Below, in pieces: positions 6,829-13,816 of a stretch of 19,047 nucleotides of DNA. A program made the translations under genes and the position numbers. The stretch's first letter is position 1. Each line of letters starts with the position of its first letter. The notes under the pieces are model-generated. The model saw only the letters and a program-made list of their open reading frames with translations, made no database searches and was not told where the DNA came from. Location: NCBI GenBank assembly GCA_004555705.1, contig SFHI01000023.1:1-19047 (forward strand), written 5' to 3'. Source of the stretch: Clostridiales bacterium. GTDB taxonomy: Bacteria > Bacillota > Clostridia > Oscillospirales > Oscillospiraceae.

Positions 6829-9557
6829 AAGCCCTCACCGTAAACCGCATGGCCGCCGCCCGGCTCCGGGCCAACAAGAAGGGGTATATCAGCCTGATCA
6901 TCGGTATTTTTCTTTCCGTGTTTCTCGTGACCACGTTGGTTCTGTGCATCCAGGGGGTCATCCTGGCCCAGATGGAGCAGAACAACAAGCGCTTAGGCTT
7001 CGAGGATGCCTTTCTGCTGGACACCCCGGAGCTTTCGGACCGGGACCTGGCCGAAATGGGGTATTTTGACACCATCGGCCATGTGTATGTAACCGCCGGA
7101 ATCAAGGATACGGACATTTATCTTGGTTATTACAATGACACAGGCGCGGCCCTGCTGAGCCGCCAGGTGCTGGAAGGACGGCTGCCGGAAAAAGCCGGGG
7201 AGATCGCCATGGAGCGAAGCGCCATGCTGGCCATCCGTGAGGAGGGCCAGTGGCAGCTGGGGGACGAAGTGACCCTGAAAGTCATTCCGGTGGACGGTGT
7301 GGAGGAAGAGAGAACCTTCACCCTGGTAGGCTTCCTGGCGGAGCAATCCAGCCTCCTGACCAATCTCAACAGCTCCTCCCGGGCCTTTGTCACCGGCTTC
7401 CCGGCGATTCTGGTCTCCTCCGCGGAGCCCGATTTTCTAAGCGGCCGGGTAGCGCTTCACCGGCTCATGACGTTAACGGTGCCGATTACAGAGGAACTGT
7501 TCAAAACCTTTTATAACCGCATCGAGGATCACACCTTCGGACGGTTTCTGGTGAAAACCATTGAAGGAAAGCTCATTGACAGCTATTACTCCGAGTATGT
7601 GTACGGGCTGGGTTCGGACACCTTTGTGATCGTCCTTATGGCGGGGCTGCTGATATTGTCCCTGCTTCTCAGCTGCTGCGTGGGCATCGCCGGGAGCATG
7701 GAGGGGATCCTCAGCAAGCGGAGCGAGGAAATCGGCATTCTCCGGGCCCTGGGCGCCACCAGGCGGCAGATCCGCCGGATGTTTGGCCGGGAGAGCTGGC
7801 TGCTGGCCCTGACTGCCGCTCCCCTTTCCATCGCCCTTTCGTGCCTGTTTGTGTGGGGCCTGGAGCTTTGGATGCCGGAGAATATGGTTTTCCGGTTCAA
7901 TCCCCTTCTGATTGTCCCGGTGGTCATCCTCAGCGCCGCCGTGATTCTGATCTCAGGCAGCATCCCGCTGCGCAGGGCCTCCCGGCAAATGCCTATGAGC
8001 GTGATTCGGGATACGGGGTTACTCCGCAAATCCAAACACATCCGCAGTCGGAAGCAGTTCCGGGTGCCCGGACTCATCTCAAAACGGCTCATCCGGCTGT
8101 ATCCAACCCGGCTCCTGGGGGCCGTGATTCTGTCCGCGCTGATGTGCTTCTGCGCGGCGCTGTTTGCCATCGTTTTGTACGGCGGTGTCTATACCTTTAC
8201 GCCGTCCCAGGAAGCCTATGCCATTATGATGCAGGGGAACGGCTCCGCCCGGGGCTATGTGAGCTATCTGCCCGGGCAGCCCCTGTCGGATCAGAGCCTG
8301 AACCAGCTGCGCGGCCTCCCCCATGTCCGGAAGGTGAACGTGAACCGTCAGCTGCGGGTCTGCCTGCTGCTGGAGGGGAAAACATCCTATTTTAACGCGG
8401 GCCACTATTTTAACGACGCGCTCATGACGCTGGAGGAATACACGGAGCGCCACCGTTCCCTTGGAGATACCGCCGATTTGGAAACCCTGCGGCAGCGGTA
8501 TGCCGGGGAGCTGGCTTCCTATGACGCGGCGCGAAACGCCCTGGGAATCTCTCAGGAACTGGTGATGACCGAGCTGCAGACGGTGACCCCGGAAAAGCTG
8601 GAGCAGCTGGAAACGTCCCTGGGCTCCGGAAAAATTGACATTGACGCCATCAACGCAGGGAAAGAAGTGCTGGTGGTCGCGCCCCAAATCTGGTGGCTCC
8701 CCGAACCCGGTACGCAAGGGTTCCGGCTGATCGATGACCCCTCGGAGGCGGAAATGGAAAAAACCGCTATGACCGTTGTAAACGACTGGGCCTTTGCCGG
8801 GCAGGAGCTTCCCATTGTGCAGCTGTATACCGACGATGCCCAGGCGGGTACCACCGGGGACGAGAAAAGCCTCTATGAAAGCTGCACCCGGCGGGACACC
8901 GTTGTCACCATCGGCGGCGTTCTGGATTCCAGACCGGATTCCCTCGGCGGAATGTGGGGCGCGGTGCTGACCACGGAGGAAGGGCTTCGCAATATGGGTC
9001 TGTTCCGAAACGGCTGGGACGTTACCACCATCTATCTGGATAGGATTGTTGACGAAGAGACGGAAGAGGCGCTGACCCAGAGCGTTACCGCCATCGCAAG
9101 ACGGGCGGAGGGCTCCCGGGTCTATAACTACATGGAATCCGCCCGGGAGAATGCCCGAACCCAGCTCCAGCTGATGCTGCTGATGGGGGCCATTGCCATC
9201 GTGTTCTTCGCGGTGGCGGCGGGGATGATCGTGTCCACCGTTACCCGACAGCTGCAAGCCGACGGGAAGCGGATCGGGATGCTTCGGGCGGTGGGCGCGG
9301 AGGAGAAAACCATCCTGCGCTGCTACAGCGGCCAGGTGTTCCTCTCCCTGGGGCTGGGCATGGTTTTGTCGATTCTTGTCATGGCCGTTCTTTTCACCTC
9401 GTCAATCATGAATGTTCCGGCCCGGTACTACCCCTCCGGCATCGCCACCATCCTGGTTTTCAGCCTTGCCTGCCTGGGGCTGTGTCTTCTTCTGCTGCGC
9501 CGCCGGGTTCGGCAGGTGACCGACCAGAGCATCATCGACAACATCCGGGAGCTGTGA
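6825..9557 (+). CDS. FtsX/MacB-like ABC transporter permease, 910 aa
   Basis: Eight predicted membrane helices in a duplicated layout: about 21-47, 266-289, 325-347 and 360-380, then 429-455, 781-806, 838-862 and 871-891. Large extracytoplasmic domains lie between helices 1 and 2 (about 220 residues) and between helices 5 and 6 (about 325 residues). Each half carries the FtsX-type coupling segment after its second helix: EEIGILRALGAT near 301-312, and KRIGMLRAVGAEE near 815-827. The start codon overlaps the ATPase stop. Such permeases export or extract peptides, lipids or antibiotics, or signal to an enzyme or kinase. With an adjacent two-component system and a secreted partner, a role in antimicrobial-peptide response or envelope maintenance is plausible. 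The substrate cannot be deduced. Confidence 0.9.
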   Translation: MKALTVNRMAAARLRANKKGYISLIIGIFLSVFLVTTLVLCIQGVILAQMEQNNKRLGFEDAFLLDTPELSDRDLAEMGYFDTIGHVYVTAGIKDTDIYLGYYNDTGAALLSRQVLEGRLPEKAGEIAMERSAMLAIREEGQWQLGDEVTLKVIPVDGVEEERTFTLVGFLAEQSSLLTNLNSSSRAFVTGFPAILVSSAEPDFLSGRVALHRLMTLTVPITEELFKTFYNRIEDHTFGRFLVKTIEGKLIDSYYSEYVYGLGSDTFVIVLMAGLLILSLLLSCCVGIAGSMEGILSKRSEEIGILRALGATRRQIRRMFGRESWLLALTAAPLSIALSCLFVWGLELWMPENMVFRFNPLLIVPVVILSAAVILISGSIPLRRASRQMPMSVIRDTGLLRKSKHIRSRKQFRVPGLISKRLIRLYPTRLLGAVILSALMCFCAALFAIVLYGGVYTFTPSQEAYAIMMQGNGSARGYVSYLPGQPLSDQSLNQLRGLPHVRKVNVNRQLRVCLLLEGKTSYFNAGHYFNDALMTLEEYTERHRSLGDTADLETLRQRYAGELASYDAARNALGISQELVMTELQTVTPEKLEQLETSLGSGKIDIDAINAGKEVLVVAPQIWWLPEPGTQGFRLIDDPSEAEMEKTAMTVVNDWAFAGQELPIVQLYTDDAQAGTTGDEKSLYESCTRRDTVVTIGGVLDSRPDSLGGMWGAVLTTEEGLRNMGLFRNGWDVTTIYLDRIVDEETEEALTQSVTAIARRAEGSRVYNYMESARENARTQLQLMLLMGAIAIVFFAVAAGMIVSTVTRQLQADGKRIGMLRAVGAEEKTILRCYSGQVFLSLGLGMVLSILVMAVLFTSSIMNVPARYYPSGIATILVFSLACLGLCLLLLRRRVRQVTDQSIIDNIREL

Positions 9558-9559
9558 AT

Positions 9560-10831
9560 ATGAGAAAGCTGACTGTATTTTTATTTCTGACGGCTCTGGT
9601 ATTCGCGCTGAACTGCGAAGCCTTCGCCGCGGAGTTTGAGCTGGACGACAAGGCGGTAATCTCCGGCATGGACGGCCGCTCCTGGTATCAGGGCTACACC
9701 CCCTCGGTGCGGTATGACAGCCTCACCATCTGCCTGCCGGTTCGTTCTGAAACAGCAGTAGGGGCAATCACGGCGTCCATTGCTCTGGACGACCCCGACC
9801 TGCTGCTTTTCCGGTCCCAGCCCCAGGCGGTGACCGTGTACCCCCGGAACGGGGTATACCCGGTGAAGCTGACCGTCCCCCTCTCCCAGAAGCGGCAAAA
9901 TGGGGACTATGCCGCGAAAATCCTGATTTCCGGGAAAAAGGAAAACGGGGAGGCAATCACCGAGGAATTTCCCTATGTGATCCGAATACGGGACGGACAG
10001 AAAAATCCGGAAGCCCTGATTCCGGAGCTGGCCCTCTCCGGAGAATTGAAGGTGGGGCAGGAATGCCTGCTGACGCTCACCGTCTCCAATCCCGCCACAT
10101 CTCTTTCCATGACGGACTGCGAGCTGACCCTGACCGACCCCGCCGGGGAGGTGCTTATGTCCGGCTCCAACCGGATGACGCTGCCGGAAATCCTACCTGG
10201 GCAGACCGCCCAGGCGGAGATTCCGGTAACGGTGAAGGGAAACGCGGCGGTGGAGCTCCACAGCCTGTCCCTGAAGCTGACCTACCGGGTTCTGGAGCAA
10301 GAAACGACCCGGGAGGAAACCATCACCTGTCCGGTGACCCAGGAAATCCGGCTGGAGCAGGGAGAAATCACCCTTCCCCCCTCCGCCATCCAGGGTGAGC
10401 TGACCACCCTCTCCGTTCCCCTGATGAACATGGGCAAGGGGGATGTCCGCAACGCCATGGTGTCCCTGGAAATCCCGGAACTGATTCAGAAGCAGAGCGT
10501 CCTGGTGGGCACCCTGGAGCCGGGAGCAACGGGACAGGCGAAGCTGACCTTCACGCCCCCAAAGGACGCCCTTGGGGATTATTCCGGCACAATCACCTTC
10601 TCCTGTGAGGACGCCTACGGCAACGCGAAGCAGTGGTTTGCTTCCGTGGACATCACCATTGAAGCGGCAAAGCCCGCCGCCGAGGCTCCGGACGGCGAAG
10701 AAAAGCCCTCCGCCCCCGCCTGGCTCCTGCCCTCGGTCTGCGCCCTGTGCGCGGCGCTCGCCGCCGGACTGCTCCTCCAGGGCGTGCTGCTGCGGTCAAA
10801 GCTCCACCGCCTGGAAGAGGAACGGCTGTAA
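9560..10831 (+). CDS. Secreted, C-terminally membrane-anchored protein with Ig-like (CARDB/NEW3-type) domains
   Basis: A 423-residue protein. ATG 9560 follows the permease stop by two bases, with GGGAG eight bases upstream inside the permease gene. Residues 1-24 form a clear signal peptide (hydrophobic stretch LTVFLFLTALVFAL, then AFAA before the mature protein). Roughly residues 170-270 and 290-385 look like repeated beta-sandwich domains: LTLTVSNPATSLSMTDCELTL, and a second with LSVPLMNMGKGDVRNAMVSL, in the style of CARDB/NEW3 (COG1361) domains. A C-terminal helix (about 388-411, APAWLLPSVCALCAALAAGL) is followed by basic KLHRLEEERL. It is probably the extracytoplasmic adaptor of the ABC complex. 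Domain naming is by eye; topology is confident. Confidence 0.75.
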   Translation: MRKLTVFLFLTALVFALNCEAFAAEFELDDKAVISGMDGRSWYQGYTPSVRYDSLTICLPVRSETAVGAITASIALDDPDLLLFRSQPQAVTVYPRNGVYPVKLTVPLSQKRQNGDYAAKILISGKKENGEAITEEFPYVIRIRDGQKNPEALIPELALSGELKVGQECLLTLTVSNPATSLSMTDCELTLTDPAGEVLMSGSNRMTLPEILPGQTAQAEIPVTVKGNAAVELHSLSLKLTYRVLEQETTREETITCPVTQEIRLEQGEITLPPSAIQGELTTLSVPLMNMGKGDVRNAMVSLEIPELIQKQSVLVGTLEPGATGQAKLTFTPPKDALGDYSGTITFSCEDAYGNAKQWFASVDITIEAAKPAAEAPDGEEKPSAPAWLLPSVCALCAALAAGLLLQGVLLRSKLHRLEEERL

Positions 10832-10854
10832 GCAAAACAATTCCCCAACGTCAA

Positions 10855-10890
10855 CCGCCCCGCTCCGAGAAAGGAGCGGGGCGGTTTTTC
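10855..10890 (+). terminator. Rho-independent terminator of the ABC operon
   Basis: A 12-base-pair stem, CCGCCCCGCTCC / GGAGCGGGGCGG, has a six-base loop (GAGAAA) and a TTTTTC tail, 23 bases after the stop. This hairpin and the next 30 bases recur almost unchanged at 12189-12247. Confidence 0.93.
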
Positions 10891-10911
10891 TCGGCAGCAA
10901 AACAGAACGGC

Positions 10912-11155
10912 AAATTGTTGTTTACGCGTGCACACGCAAAAATATGCTGTCATTGCGAGCCAGTGCGCTTGAGTGGCGTGGCAATCCCCCGGTTGAATGG
11001 AACCAGGTACCGATTACCACCAAGAACCGTAACAATCTCCGTTTCCCGGGTGCTTTTCGGTACATTTCCCCTCTAACCGGGGGATTGCCACACCAGTCTG
11101 CGGACTGGTTCGCAATGACAGGTAATCTGGGACGCATCCCTACAAACACCAATTT
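10912..11155. repeat. TGTCATTGCGA...CGCAATGACA palindromic element, copy B
   Basis: The 173-base core (10948-11120) is bracketed by a degenerate AAATTGTTGTTTA (10912-10924) and a perfect CAAACACCAATTT (11143-11155). Between core and right bracket is GGGACGCATCCC, a palindrome that also occurs in copies C and D. The interior carries GATTACCACCAA and TTTTCGGTACATTTCCCCTC, shared with copy C in the same orientation and with copies A and D in reverse. Confidence 0.85.
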
Positions 11156-11251
11156 CCCGCTTTCCGGGCTTACACGGGTATCCTGGACAACAAGAAAACG
11201 CGGCAAAAGAGATTTTTTCTCTTGCGCCCAGGGAAATGCCGGGGCCCCGGC

Positions 11252-11503
11252 TTATGTCTGCGGATTTTCCAGGCCCGCGAAGAAATCGTCATAGGAACAG
11301 CCGTAGAATCTGCGCAGCTCAATCAGTACGCTTGCCCGGATATTCAGTTCCCCGGACTCATACTTGGCATAGGTGGTCCGGCCGATGTCACAGCCCCGGC
11401 GCTGGAGCTCCGCGCAGATTTTTTCCTGGGACAAGCCGCTCTGAAGCCGCAATCTGCGAAGGTTGTCCCCCATATTCCTGTCCCGTCTGATTTTCTGTTC
11501 CAC
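11252..11503 (-). CDS. XRE-family small transcriptional regulator
   Basis: An 83-residue protein made almost entirely of one Cro/CI-type helix-turn-helix domain: NLRRLRLQSGLSQEKICAEL, then TTYAKYESGELNIRASVLIE, then a tail ending FFAGLENPQT. Two starts are possible. GTG 11501-11503 has a weak GGGGTGAG upstream. An internal ATG, codon 11, would trim ten basic residues but has only a poorly placed AGG. It is divergent from the small genes at 11615-11858. A 13-base motif, ATACTGGTCAATA, lies just upstream of each, so autorepression is likely. No partner protein is fused. Confidence 0.85.
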   Translation of the reverse strand: MEQKIRRDRNMGDNLRRLRLQSGLSQEKICAELQRRGCDIGRTTYAKYESGELNIRASVLIELRRFYGCSYDDFFAGLENPQT

Positions 11504-11516
11504 ACACTCACCCCGG

Positions 11517-11594
11517 TATTGACCAGTATTGGTTGCAATTACCGATATTGTATGGTATCCTCTTCTTAAATGTTGACCGTGATACTGGTCAATA
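11517..11594. promoter_or_regulatory. Divergent promoters with paired operator boxes
   Basis: ATACTGGTCAATA occurs perfectly on the minus strand at 11517-11529 and on the plus strand at 11582-11594, one box in front of each divergent gene. The plus-strand box is also half of TTGACC-N8-GGTCAA (11573-11592). The plus promoter is probably TTGCAA (11533-11538), 17 bases, then TATCCT (11556-11561) with a TGG extension. The minus promoter is probably TCAACA, 18 bases, then TACAAT (11547-11552), so one box overlaps its -35. The natural ligand is the XRE regulator at 11252. Confidence 0.65.
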
Positions 11595-11614
11595 GAAGAA
11601 TAAAGGAGGTGTGT

Positions 11615-11656
11615 ATGTGTGCTGCAAAAAAAGAGAGACGGAGGGCAGACCCGTGA
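11615..11656 (+). CDS. Possible 13-residue leader peptide (MCAAKKERRRADP)
   Basis: ATG 11615 is five bases after GGAGG of a perfect AAAGGAGGTG site (11602-11611), and its frame closes at 11656. It overlaps the start of the 79-residue frame, which begins with GTG at 11619 nine bases after the same site. Either this is a tiny peptide competing for the ribosome site, or it is chance. The basic composition (KKERRR) is unremarkable. Confidence 0.25.
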   Translation: MCAAKKERRRADP

Positions 11657-11858
11657 AAAAGTCCTGCAATATATTGATCACGCCGATGACACCGATTTGA
11701 GTGAATTTGTTCAGGCCATTGTTGCCCGTTATCATCGGCTGTTTCCGGATTATGAAATCATTTTTCTTTCGATGCCCAAGAATGATCCAGCGCAGAGAGA
11801 ATGGATTCTCCGACATGCGCTTCACATGTTGGATCGGTCGGATGCTCCCGACAAATAG
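11619..11858 (+). CDS. Small protein of unknown function (79 aa)
   Basis: Not recognised. The frame starts at GTG 11619, nine bases after a very strong AAAGGAGG; there is no ATG or other start further upstream in this frame. The protein looks fully helical and soluble: TREKVLQYID, LSEFVQAIVARYHRLFPDYE, then WILRHALHMLDRS, with an acidic middle. It has no membrane segment, signal peptide or Cys motif. It is divergent from an XRE regulator with shared operator boxes and followed by a second XRE gene. It could be a partner or antagonist of one of them, such as an antirepressor or toxin-antitoxin component, but nothing in its sequence shows this. Confidence 0.6.
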   Translation: MLQKKRDGGQTREKVLQYIDHADDTDLSEFVQAIVARYHRLFPDYEIIFLSMPKNDPAQREWILRHALHMLDRSDAPDK

Positions 11859-11903
11859 CCTGTATCCTCTGTTCGCAGTATGCTGTACTTTTTAGACCAA
11901 TTT

Positions 11904-11947
11904 GTCCTAAAATAGATTAGGACGATATGTCCTGTTGTATTTTGGAC
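11904..11947 (+). promoter_or_regulatory. Tandem GTCC/GGAC palindromes upstream of the second XRE gene
   Basis: GTCCTAA (11904-11910) and TTAGGAC (11917-11923) form a perfect inverted repeat. A second GTCC (11929-11932) and GGAC (11944-11947) form a similar palindrome 25 bases on. TAAAAT at 11908-11913 is a possible -10 inside the first site, but no convincing -35 accompanies it. The arrangement is typical of an autoregulated operator. Confidence 0.5.
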
Positions 11948-11959
11948 GGGGTGATTGTC

Positions 11960-12178
11960 ATGAATCTTCGAATCCGGGATCTGCGGGAGGACCGGGACCT
12001 GAAGCAACGGGAGATCGCGGAATATCTCCACTGCGATCAGTCCCTGTATTCCAAGTACGAGCGGGGCGAGCGCAGCCTGCCCCTGGAGTATGCGGTGGAC
12101 CTTGCCCGGCTGTATGATGTAAGCCTGGACTACCTCACCGGCCTGACCTGCGAAAAGCGTCCCTTCCCGCAGAAATAA
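11960..12178 (+). CDS. XRE-family small transcriptional regulator, second gene
   Basis: A 72-residue helix-turn-helix protein: MNLRIRDLREDRDLKQREIA, then CDQSLYSKYERGERSLPLEY, then DLARLYDVSLDYLTGLT. ATG 11960 is six bases after GGGGTG. The frame extends upstream to 11927, but that would put the start inside the palindromic operator. It is similar in length to the regulator at 11252 but clearly different in sequence, and its upstream boxes differ too (GTCC/GGAC rather than TTGACC), so the two probably bind different sites. It is followed by a terminator. Confidence 0.85.
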   Translation: MNLRIRDLREDRDLKQREIAEYLHCDQSLYSKYERGERSLPLEYAVDLARLYDVSLDYLTGLTCEKRPFPQK

Positions 12179-12192
12179 CCCCCGCGCCAACC

Positions 12193-12225
12193 GCCCCGCT
12201 CCCAGGAAAGAGCGGGGCAGTTTTT
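12193..12225 (+). terminator. Rho-independent terminator, near-duplicate of the one at 10855
   Basis: The stem GCCCCGCTC / GAGCGGGGC has an eight-base loop and is followed by AGTTTTTC. The hairpin and the downstream GGCAGCAAAACAGAACGGC leading into the repeat element match 10855-10911 closely. Confidence 0.88.
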
Positions 12226-12247
12226 CGCGGCAGCAAAACAGAACGGC

Positions 12248-12480
12248 AAATTGGTGTTTGACGGGATGCGTCCCAAATTACCTGTCATTGCGAACCAGTC
12301 CGCAGACTGGTGTGGCAATCCCCCAGCCCCATGGAACCAGGTCACGATTACCACCAAAAATCGCGGTAACTCTCGCCTTTTCTTGTACTATTCGGTACAT
12401 TTCCCCTCTATCGGGGGGATTGCCACACCAGTGTGCGCACTGGTTCGCAATGACAGCATTTATTTGACAAACACCAATTT
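12248..12480. repeat. TGTCATTGCGA...CGCAATGACA palindromic element, copy C
   Basis: The most complete copy: perfect AAATTGGTGTTTG (12248-12260) and CAAACACCAATTT (12468-12480) enclose a 173-base core (12283-12455). GGGATGCGTCCC follows the left bracket. The core ends include CCAGTCCGCAGACTGG and CCAGTGTGCGCACTGG, each a small palindrome. It has the same orientation as copy B. Confidence 0.88.
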
Positions 12481-12512
12481 CCCGCTCCGCGTGGATTCTA
12501 TGGACATAGTAA

Positions 12513-12562
12513 ACCCGCGTCCCCGGGGGCTTTTGCCGGGGGACGCGGGTGGTTCTTTTTTT
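12513..12562. terminator. Hairpin terminator between repeat element and LysR gene
   Basis: ACCCGCGTCCCC (12513-12524) pairs with GGGGACGCGGGT (12539-12550). A run of seven Ts follows on the plus strand (12556-12562). On the minus strand, where the LysR gene ends at 12569, the hairpin is preceded by As and followed by only three Ts. It may act in both directions, more strongly on plus-strand transcripts. Confidence 0.7.
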
Positions 12563-12568
12563 GGCGGG

Positions 12569-13594
12569 TCAATGCTCGCATCTTCCGCAGCCGTCGCAGT
12601 AGCCCTTGGATTTGCAGGCGGGCAGGTCCAGCAGCTCCGCGAAGAAATTGCTGGACAATCCCCCCGCCGTCTTGGGCGGGGCCTCCGGGGGCGCGGCGGG
12701 GGCTTCCTTCCCGGAGAAATAGTCCCGGGCAAAGTCGAGAAAGTCCGACGCGGCGGAGCTCAGGGGAACCGCCTTGTTCCACACCAGCTTCTGGGTGCTG
12801 ATGCCGCTGGTAAAGTCCAGGGGGACACCGCAGACGTTTTTCCAGTCCCGGATCAGATCGTCGGGCAGCACAGAGCACACCAGGCCCCGCTCCGTCAGCT
12901 CCCGGAGCAGCTCAATGGAGGAAGTGCGCAGGGCAATATTGGGCTTCTGCCCCACAGCGTCCATAGAGGCGTTGACAATCCGCTCCACGCTGGGCAGCGG
13001 CGTAGACAGGAAGGCCAGGGCCGTAAACAGCAGGTCCATCACCCCCAGCTTTTCCTTCCGGGCCAGGGGATTGTCGCTGCGCACAGCCAGGACCATCTGC
13101 ACATCATACAGCGGCAGCATGTCAAAGATCGTGGCATCCGCATGCTGTCCCGGCAGAGCCACCACATCCACATCCCCCTGGGACAGCAAGCCGATCATAT
13201 CATAGTTTTCCTTTTCCACCACCTGCACCTGGACATCCGGGAAAGCCTCCCGGAAGGGGCCAAACAGGAGCCGGGTAATCACCACCGCGTTGGTGGGGGT
13301 CACGCCCACCCGCAGAAGCCTCTGGTGGGAGGCGGAGCCCATCTCCTGGAACCGGTTTGACAGCGACGCGAAGCAGCTCTCCACCTGCAGCAGGGTGCTG
13401 TAGAGGAGGTTCCCGGCCTCGGTGGGGGCGATTCCGCTTTTGGACCGCTCAAAGAGGGTCACGCCGAACTCCTCCTCCAGCTCCTGAATGGAGCGGGAGA
13501 TCACCGACCGGGACACATACAGCTGCTCGGCAGCCAGGGCGATATTGCCCGTCTGGTAGGCCTTCTCAAAATAGGAAATCTGTTTCTGTGTCAT
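12569..13594 (-). CDS. LysR-family transcriptional regulator with Cys-rich C-terminal tail
   Basis: A 341-residue regulator. ATG 13592-13594 is nine bases after AAAGGAG; the frame continues upstream but has no credible start there. The N-terminal winged helix-turn-helix is about 1-60 (ALAAEQLYVSRSVISRSIQE, FGVTLFERSKSGI), followed by a linker helix and a periplasmic-binding-protein-like effector domain (about 90-290). LysR proteins are usually near 300 residues. Here an Ala/Pro-rich linker (APAAPPEAPP) leads to a tail with Cys327, Cys333, Cys336, Cys339 and His341 (CKSKGYCDGCGRCEH), which looks able to bind a metal or iron-sulfur cluster or to sense redox state. It is divergent from the permease and flavoprotein genes and is their likely regulator. 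The family is certain; the tail's role is inferred. Confidence 0.92.
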   Translation of the reverse strand: MTQKQISYFEKAYQTGNIALAAEQLYVSRSVISRSIQELEEEFGVTLFERSKSGIAPTEAGNLLYSTLLQVESCFASLSNRFQEMGSASHQRLLRVGVTPTNAVVITRLLFGPFREAFPDVQVQVVEKENYDMIGLLSQGDVDVVALPGQHADATIFDMLPLYDVQMVLAVRSDNPLARKEKLGVMDLLFTALAFLSTPLPSVERIVNASMDAVGQKPNIALRTSSIELLRELTERGLVCSVLPDDLIRDWKNVCGVPLDFTSGISTQKLVWNKAVPLSSAASDFLDFARDYFSGKEAPAAPPEAPPKTAGGLSSNFFAELLDLPACKSKGYCDGCGRCEH

Positions 13595-13787
13595 CCTTGG
13601 CCGCTCCTTTTCACGCTTCGGCAAGGGCTTCCGGAAGGGCGGGATAGCCGGATACCAGCCCTTCGGGTCATCTGTCGCAAAAAAGCTGCTTTCCCGTGAG
13701 AAATTTTCTCGGGCGTCCCATTCGGATTCAAACCATTTCCGGAGGGGAGCAAAAATGTTGCACAAAAATTCAAATCACTTTCCTTTA

Positions 13788-13816
13788 AATATATCTTTTT
13801 TTCATAAAATTGTAAA
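13788..13816 (-). promoter_or_regulatory. Promoter of the LysR gene
   Basis: On the minus strand, TTTACA (13811-13816), a 17-base spacer and TATATT (13788-13793) each match the consensus at five of six positions. The leader to the start codon would be about 185 bases, long for this type of gene. No riboswitch fold was recognised in it. Confidence 0.6.

Noticed and set aside
10853..12480. Repeat elements considered as a CRISPR array
   Set aside because: Repeats are about 170-240 bases, palindromic, in mixed orientation and separated by genes. There are no short regular spacers and no cas genes.
13595..13765. N-terminal extension of the LysR protein by 57 residues
   Set aside because: The extension would start at TTG without a ribosome site. 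The HTH domain begins directly at ATG 13594, which has a well-placed AAAGGAG.
13594..13787. Possible riboswitch in the 185-base LysR leader
   Set aside because: No conserved riboswitch core or terminator/antiterminator pair could be recognised.
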